Below, one piece after another: positions 7,046 to 10,874 of a stretch of DNA of 10,874 nt. Every line of letters begins with the position of its first letter. Position 1 is the first letter of the stretch. The position numbers and the translations under genes were made by a program. Below the pieces are notes generated by a model, which did no database searches, was not told the DNA's origin, and worked only from the letters and a program-made list of their open reading frames with translations. Source of the stretch: a candidate division CSSED10-310 bacterium (GTDB lineage Bacteria > CSSED10-310 > JAFGDC01). The stretch is from positions 1-10,874 of the forward strand of contig JAFGDC010000108.1 in NCBI GenBank assembly GCA_016932295.1, given 5' to 3'.

Positions 7046-8680
7046 ATGAAAGACACGAAAGTGAGTAAACAAGGATTCAGAACATTTTTAATGGCTTTAT
7101 TGGCGGTTGTAAGCGCCTGTGCGATAGTGATCCGGGTGGATAAATGGGATTCACGCGGAGCCGTCGTGTTTGCGGAAAATGATTGTGTGAACGATCAGAT
7201 CACACCGGGATCCGGTGGCGGATATTTCGGTGCACATCCTCCCACTATCGTGCCGGAAATCTCACCCACATCCCGTCCCACCATCCCGCACCTGGTGACC
7301 GCGACCCCCGCCTGCGAGCCGCCGAATGAGCCGCCGCTGATTCTGTGTGCCGGTTTCATGGGATCCACGTTTTACAAGGATACCGGAGGCCCCTTGGATC
7401 TGCTGGCGCTCGTTCATGATCCGGAGGACCACTTGGTGGAGGTTGTTCTTTCATGTGAAGTCGGCCATGCCATATATGAGCTTGACAGGCGGAGTGTGTA
7501 CTCGGTGGATGAATTTGACAAGTATGACCTTGGTGATTCCGGCGAGCCCTATATGTGCAGCCTGTTGCAGTGGACCTTCGATTTCCCGTCACTGGCCGCA
7601 TGGTATGAACCGTCTGGTGTGTATCGATTGCTGCTGTTGATCTCGGTGGTCGATAATGCAGGCAACGAGAGCGATTATTGGCCGAAATTCTATGTCAAAC
7701 CGGATTCCGGTGAAGCTATCACGAGCCGCCCGGAGATCACCGCCGCCATGGCGCGGCTTATCGGGGAGGTGCTGCGGCAGCGTGTGGCGCGGACGGCGCC
7801 GGGAGATGGCATGCAGGACGAAACCGGTCCGGTTGTCCTGGCCGGCGGCTGGTGGCGTACCGATATGGAGCCGAACATCCTGAGCACGTTGCAGTTTGTG
7901 GTATTTTTCGGCCATCCTCTCGGCGCCGGAGTGGTGCAAAGGGTGACGTTGCGGGATTCCGATATCCTGTTCTGCGACCGGACATCGACATTGCCGGATG
8001 GTCTGGCGCCCGTTGATGCACTGCTGGGTTTGCAGATGGAGGCGGGTGTCCCACAGATTATCAATGGTGTAGCCGTGTGCCTGGATGTCGTGGATGAGAA
8101 CGGTGCCCGTGCGGTCTGGCCGGAACTGCAGGTGTTGCCAAGTGCCCCGCTGGTCACGCCGACCCTGACGAGTACGCCGGCAGGTCCGCATACGCCTGTT
8201 CTCACACCGACGAGAACGCCGACATCCGGTGGATCGCATTCACCGACGCCTACTCGAACGCCGACCAGAACCGCCACGCCGACACATGGAGAGACAGTGG
8301 TGGCGTTTACCCTGTACGGGAATGCCGATGATCCCGCGTGCCGGAGCAGTAGTGTTCCCGGTTCTTGTGAGGTGTGTGTCGGTCATGCCTTGCCGAACAT
8401 GCCGATCGAGTCCTTTGCCGTCGGGTATCTGGAGCTGGTTTCAGGTGAATCGGCGCTGGTCGATCTGACGGTGGTCAACATGGAGTTCGAGTCCTTCGGG
8501 TTGGCGGCGGGACAGCCGGCGCTGGTGGAGCTGACCACTGCGGTGCCAACTCGGGATGTGGCCGTGTCGTTTACGCCGGCTGATCCTGATCCGGGCTGGC
8601 ATGAGGCGCTGGTGCAGTTCAGTGTGAGCGCGGGAGAATCGCCGTCTCCCGTGGGTGTGTGTGGGTATGTGATAAACTGA
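7046..8680 (+). CDS. Anchored exported protein with Thr/Pro-rich linker (possible lipoprotein)
   Basis: 544 residues. A hydrophobic N-terminal stretch (11-30) contains V-S-A-C at 22-25, which fits a lipobox and would make Cys25 the lipidated residue. Because hydrophobic residues follow, an ordinary membrane anchor is also possible. Residues 95-217 resemble a beta-sandwich repeat: a 'D-P-E-D' turn, then a Gly-x-Tyr strand and 'VVDNAGNES' (201-209) before WP, a pattern seen in cadherin/Ig-like extracellular modules. A low-complexity linker of repeated Thr-Pro (about 369-413) separates the large N-terminal part from a C-terminal domain (417-544) that contains several cysteines and looks all-beta. 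Such linkers usually act as flexible or glycosylated stalks. The start follows AGGA at 7034-7037, overlapping the barrel gene's stop. No enzyme motif is visible. Likely role: surface or periplasmic binding/adhesion partner of the preceding genes (inference). Confidence 0.75.
   Translation: MKDTKVSKQGFRTFLMALLAVVSACAIVIRVDKWDSRGAVVFAENDCVNDQITPGSGGGYFGAHPPTIVPEISPTSRPTIPHLVTATPACEPPNEPPLILCAGFMGSTFYKDTGGPLDLLALVHDPEDHLVEVVLSCEVGHAIYELDRRSVYSVDEFDKYDLGDSGEPYMCSLLQWTFDFPSLAAWYEPSGVYRLLLLISVVDNAGNESDYWPKFYVKPDSGEAITSRPEITAAMARLIGEVLRQRVARTAPGDGMQDETGPVVLAGGWWRTDMEPNILSTLQFVVFFGHPLGAGVVQRVTLRDSDILFCDRTSTLPDGLAPVDALLGLQMEAGVPQIINGVAVCLDVVDENGARAVWPELQVLPSAPLVTPTLTSTPAGPHTPVLTPTRTPTSGGSHSPTPTRTPTRTATPTHGETVVAFTLYGNADDPACRSSSVPGSCEVCVGHALPNMPIESFAVGYLELVSGESALVDLTVVNMEFESFGLAAGQPALVELTTAVPTRDVAVSFTPADPDPGWHEALVQFSVSAGESPSPVGVCGYVIN
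8151..8286 (+). repeat. Low-complexity coding repeat for the Thr-Pro linker
   Basis: Short, imperfect repeats of ACGCC/ACGCCGAC units encode a stretch of alternating Thr and Pro with Arg, Ser and Gly interruptions. It lies inside the 7046-8680 gene, in frame. Repeats of this kind can expand or contract by slippage, so linker length may vary between strains. Confidence 0.75.
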
Positions 8681-8683
8681 TAG

Positions 8684-8731
8684 CGGGATTTTCCCGGTTT
8701 GCAGATCGTGGTGAACGGGTTCTCACCTTTT
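8684..8731 (+). terminator. Weak candidate terminator region after the operon
   Basis: Two short hairpins follow the stop at 8680. The first is CGGGA-TTT-TCCCG (8684-8696), followed by GTTTGC. The second pairs GGTGA (8710-8714) with TCACC (8723-8727) around an 8-base loop and runs straight into TTTT (8728-8731). Both stems are only 5 base pairs and the T-runs are short, so termination would be partial at best. The position, between the end of the operon and a good promoter, makes the call plausible. Confidence 0.35.
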
Positions 8732-8758
8732 GCGGGAAGAGGATCAGATCATTATACT
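8730..8758 (+). promoter_or_regulatory. Sigma70-type promoter for the transglutaminase-like gene
   Basis: TTGCGG (8730-8735) and TATACT (8753-8758) are separated by exactly 17 bases. The -10 box matches the consensus at 5 of 6 positions and the -35 box at 3 of 6. A transcript starting near 8765 would carry a leader of about 63 bases to the ATG at 8828. This supports that start and a transcription unit separate from the upstream operon. Confidence 0.5.
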
Positions 8759-8827
8759 GTGGAACGAGAAACGGCAGTGGAGTGTATCTGGAAAGGTTTG
8801 GTGGTTACCGGGAATCGGAGCGGACTG

Positions 8828-9694
8828 ATGGGACGATTGAGTGGTCTTTTGAAGAAGCACAGGTTGCCGGTGGAGCGCCGGCGGCGGGATACGGAGAGCC
8901 GGTCGCGCCGGCTGAGGGGTGGAATCTCCAGGCTCGGCCGGCGTCCCGCCGGACTGGATGGGGGTGGTAGAAAGGGTACTGCTCATAAATCCGGTAATCC
9001 AAAAGTTTGGACATTGGTATTGCTGACGGTATTGGGATTGGCGGGAGTGGGGATATTAGTGGGTGCATTGTCCAGGGCTGAACCGCGTTCGGTTTCACGG
9101 AGAGTGGCGGTGGTTGCTTCGCCGGCAAGTATTCCGACCGTGATTAAAAAGAAGGATGAGTTACCCGGATATGACATAAAAGGGGTTGATGACAGCCGGT
9201 ATAGTGTGGTAATAACAGAGAATGATAAACCTGATCCTTTTGCATTGAGTCCCGAGATGGTGCAGATCACGAATGAGGTGGTGGCGCCGTATCGGCGGAA
9301 TGAATTGAGGAAGCGCGCGAAGGCGATATTTGATTGGATGCAGAAGAACGTGCCGTATGATGAAGCGATGAAAAGAAGAATAGAGTCAAAGGAAAAGGGG
9401 GAGTATCGGGGGGCGGATTATACCTTGCAGGACAGGGCAGGAGTGTGTGGTGAGCAGGCGGTGTTGTACATCGCCATGGCGCGGCTGGCCGGGTTGCAGG
9501 CCAAGTACGTGAGTGTCAAGGAGGATTATACGGGAAAGGAAGTGAGTCATGGTTGTGCCGGAATCAATGCCGATGTGGGTGAATTCATCCTGGTGGATCC
9601 CGCGTATCACCAGTTCGACATCAAACATAAAAAATTCGAGGCTTGGGATGATGAAAAGGTGAGAGCGGTGTTTAGGGTGTGGAATAAAAATTAA
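8828..9694 (+). CDS. Membrane-anchored transglutaminase-like protein
   Basis: 288 residues from the ATG at 8828, chosen over a TTG at 8699 because GGAG (8816-8819) lies 8 bases before it and a promoter sits between the two starts. Residues 1-59 are polar and very Arg/Lys-rich, probably cytosolic and disordered. One membrane segment follows (about 60-81), placing the rest outside the cytoplasm. The C-terminal part (about 140-280) fits the transglutaminase-like/papain-like fold: nucleophile Cys207 in GVCGEQA, then the helix and strand LAGLQAKYVSV (220-230), His241 in SHGCAG, and Asp257 in ILVDPAY. Thus the Cys-His-Asp triad is complete. Bacterial members act as cysteine proteases, amidases or protein cross-linkers; which applies here cannot be told. 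The usual Trp after the His (HxW) is absent. A+T rises towards the gene's 3' end. Its unit is separate from, but next to, the exported-protein operon. Confidence 0.82.
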   Translation: MGRLSGLLKKHRLPVERRRRDTESRSRRLRGGISRLGRRPAGLDGGGRKGTAHKSGNPKVWTLVLLTVLGLAGVGILVGALSRAEPRSVSRRVAVVASPASIPTVIKKKDELPGYDIKGVDDSRYSVVITENDKPDPFALSPEMVQITNEVVAPYRRNELRKRAKAIFDWMQKNVPYDEAMKRRIESKEKGEYRGADYTLQDRAGVCGEQAVLYIAMARLAGLQAKYVSVKEDYTGKEVSHGCAGINADVGEFILVDPAYHQFDIKHKKFEAWDDEKVRAVFRVWNKN

Positions 9695-9708
9695 ATTTTT
9701 AAATTTTT
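9686..9708. repeat. A/T-only palindrome and tandem 8-base repeat
   Basis: AAAAATT-A-AATTTTT (9686-9700) is a perfect palindrome around one base, and AAATTTTT is repeated in tandem (9693-9700 and 9701-9708). It spans the stop codon of the transglutaminase-like gene and marks the step from GC-rich to AT-rich DNA. It could end transcription on either strand through its T-runs, or be a scar of the insertion that brought in the next gene; neither can be proved here. Confidence 0.5.
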
Positions 9709-9763
9709 ATCTTATAGGTTGTCCATAATTCTTGAGATTAAAAACATTTTAAAAGGTGAATCG

Positions 9764-10822
9764 ATGAAAAAATTAATGATTAAAACAGCACTTACTTTAA
9801 TGGCAATGCAGTTAATTCAAATACGTAATTATTGCTTTTCAAGTGAAGATATATTTAATATAAATAATTATAACTGTTCACCTCTTGATATTATTTTATG
9901 TTTGGATTGTTCGGGATCAAAAGATTATCGCATTCAATGCGATGCGATTGCGTTATTGGATGCAATAATTAATAACATGAAAGAAGAGACGGATAGATTG
10001 ACATTGATCCTCTTTGCTTCAGAAGCAGTCGCTGTGTGTGAGCAAGCAACTTCGGATGAACTCGGCAGGCCGCTATTGGAACTGAATATTTCATATAAAG
10101 ATTATTTTCGTAAGTACTTAGAAAATATAGCATCTAAAAACGAACAATTAAAAATCTTTGATACAAGAATACCGAAAAAGTTAAACACTTTTTCAACCGG
10201 GTTTTCCGATTTTAATTCTTTATTTTTAGTTTTAGATGAACAGATGGATAAGTGTCTAGAATTCCCAAGTGATTTTCAGAAAATCAAAGGGCGAGATTTA
10301 AATAGTAAACAGGTAGTAATTATTTTATCTGATGGGTGGCATGAGCGTCATGAGACTTTCTGCAATGAGACTTTCACGCTCAGTAAGGATATGAATTATT
10401 ATGAGAATCAGCTACTGAAACGAGGGGTTTATAAAGTAGTTCAAAAAAATAAGTTTGTAAATAACAAAATGATTATAAATAAACCATTTATCAAATTTTA
10501 CTTACATCAATATAGATCAATTAATAAGTCGACAAGTGCAAGTGTTGACACGAACAGAGAAATAGCATATGCATATTGGGATAATATATTTAACGACCTT
10601 AAAAAGATAAATTTTTATGTTGATAAAGAGGATATCGGAGTTAAGTGGGATGCAGAAGATGTCGCTAATTTACTAGAAGAGCATAGGCGGCCAAAAAAAA
10701 TAAAATTAAATATGTGGGAGACGATAGATTATTTACAATATTATCCATATCAAGATTTTGAAGTAATATTTTCTGTAGATTCAGAATTGGCAAGCCCCCG
10801 GTCTTTGGTCCAGTTCTTATGA
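9764..10822 (+). CDS. Exported von Willebrand factor A (VWA) domain protein, AT-rich, 3' end probably replaced
   Basis: 352 residues from the ATG at 9764 (AAGGTG at 9753-9758), preferred to a TTG at 9719 because the ATG gives a proper signal peptide: MKK then hydrophobic 9-20, with cleavage near residue 25. The VWA (integrin I-like) domain covers about 40-195. Its MIDAS metal site is complete: D48-x-S50-x-S52 in DCSGS after the hydrophobic strand LDIILCL, Thr145 in STGFSD, and Asp190 in VVIILSDG. Such domains bind a divalent cation and a protein ligand. Residues 200-352 are Lys/Asn/Tyr-rich and unassigned. Codon and base use differ sharply from all neighbours, and some rows of sequence are only 13-18% G+C, pointing to transfer. 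The last dozen residues are encoded by GC-rich DNA beyond a composition break near 10790, so the native C-terminus is probably missing. It may share a role with the adjacent cysteine-enzyme-like gene, but that is only a neighbourhood argument. Confidence 0.78.
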   Translation: MKKLMIKTALTLMAMQLIQIRNYCFSSEDIFNINNYNCSPLDIILCLDCSGSKDYRIQCDAIALLDAIINNMKEETDRLTLILFASEAVAVCEQATSDELGRPLLELNISYKDYFRKYLENIASKNEQLKIFDTRIPKKLNTFSTGFSDFNSLFLVLDEQMDKCLEFPSDFQKIKGRDLNSKQVVIILSDGWHERHETFCNETFTLSKDMNYYENQLLKRGVYKVVQKNKFVNNKMIINKPFIKFYLHQYRSINKSTSASVDTNREIAYAYWDNIFNDLKKINFYVDKEDIGVKWDAEDVANLLEEHRRPKKIKLNMWETIDYLQYYPYQDFEVIFSVDSELASPRSLVQFL

Positions 10823-10874
10823 GAGTTCAAGGTTGTGTTCCCACCGGAGAGTTCCGGTCGTTTCTTGTGGCCAC
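10790..10874. other. GC-rich junction fragment at the right edge, possible mobile-element end
   Basis: From about 10790 the DNA changes abruptly from AT-rich to GC-rich and the VWA frame stops 30 bases later. On the minus strand a frame is open from the right edge to a TAA at 10817-10819, encoding at least 18 residues. This could be the C-terminus of a gene entering from the right, such as a transposase, with a short non-coding tail before the junction. The stretch is too short to identify, and no terminal inverted repeat or target duplication can be tested inside the window. Confidence 0.3.
10843..10866 (+). terminator. Weak hairpin with T-rich tail downstream of the VWA gene
   Basis: ACCGGA and TCCGGT form a perfect 6-base stem around GAGT (10843-10858), followed by CGTTTCTT. 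It could terminate the VWA transcript. If the minus-strand frame here is a real gene, the hairpin lies inside coding sequence and is probably incidental. Confidence 0.25.

Noticed and set aside
7589..8277. Overlapping minus-strand open frames of 216 and 195 residues
   Set aside because: Both are antisense to the Thr/Pro-linker gene, and much of their content is the reverse of its low-complexity repeat.
8151..8286. CRISPR-like repeat array
   Set aside because: The repeats are very short, irregular, have no unique spacers, and are in frame within a Thr/Pro linker.
8659..8970. + strand open frame of 103 residues bridging the 8680 stop and the transglutaminase-like gene
   Set aside because: It overlaps the ends of two better-supported genes, has no membrane or domain signal, and would run through the promoter and hairpin region.
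9719..9763. Upstream TTG start for the VWA gene and a possible promoter in the AT-rich spacer
   Set aside because: The TTG would put 15 extra residues in front of a clean signal peptide, and AAGGTG serves the ATG at 9764. The TTGTCC-17-AAACAT match is too poor to call a promoter in such AT-rich DNA.

Overview
The window (10,874 bases, all convincing genes on the + strand) looks like chromosomal DNA from a diderm (Gram-negative) bacterium. Hand-counted rows over the first 9.7 kb are about 50-57% G+C. The evidence for an outer membrane is a small beta-barrel protein with a signal peptide, set among several other exported proteins. A Thr-Pro 'TPTxTPT' linker in one surface or periplasmic protein is a style common in poorly cultivated environmental phyla and some Deltaproteobacteria-like lineages. 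No gene here fixes the phylum, so I leave it open.

Layout. Positions 2-7035, and probably on to 8680, form a tightly packed operon. It holds the 3' part of a DppC/OppC-type ABC transporter permease (cut by the left edge), an exported helical-repeat-like protein (1012-2553), a 1252-residue exported protein with an N-terminal TolB/PD40-like beta-propeller (2562-6320), an outer-membrane beta-barrel protein (6325-7035), and an anchored Thr/Pro-linker protein (7046-8680). The junctions are an ATGA overlap and gaps of 8, 4 and 10 bases. In two gaps the Shine-Dalgarno sequence overlaps the previous stop codon, which suggests translational coupling. A spacer (8681-8827) with weak hairpins and a good sigma70-type promoter (TTGCGG-17-TATACT) then starts a second unit. 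Its first gene is a membrane-anchored transglutaminase-like protein with an intact Cys-His-Asp triad (8828-9694). After an A/T-only repeat tract comes an exported von Willebrand factor A (VWA) protein with an intact MIDAS metal site (9764-10822).

The VWA gene is strikingly AT-rich; several 60-base rows are only 13-18% G+C. Composition flips back to GC-rich at about 10790, inside its last codons. The simplest reading is an acquired gene whose 3' end has been cut and replaced by other DNA, possibly the end of a mobile element.

How the genes might work together is inference. The first five products would span the envelope: inner-membrane permease, three exported proteins that could act in the periplasm or at the surface, and an outer-membrane barrel. 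This would suit an uptake or surface-assembly system for peptides or similar oligomers. Four of the five have no recognisable specific function, so this five-gene block is the best candidate for something undescribed. No RNA genes, CRISPR arrays or complete insertion sequences were seen.
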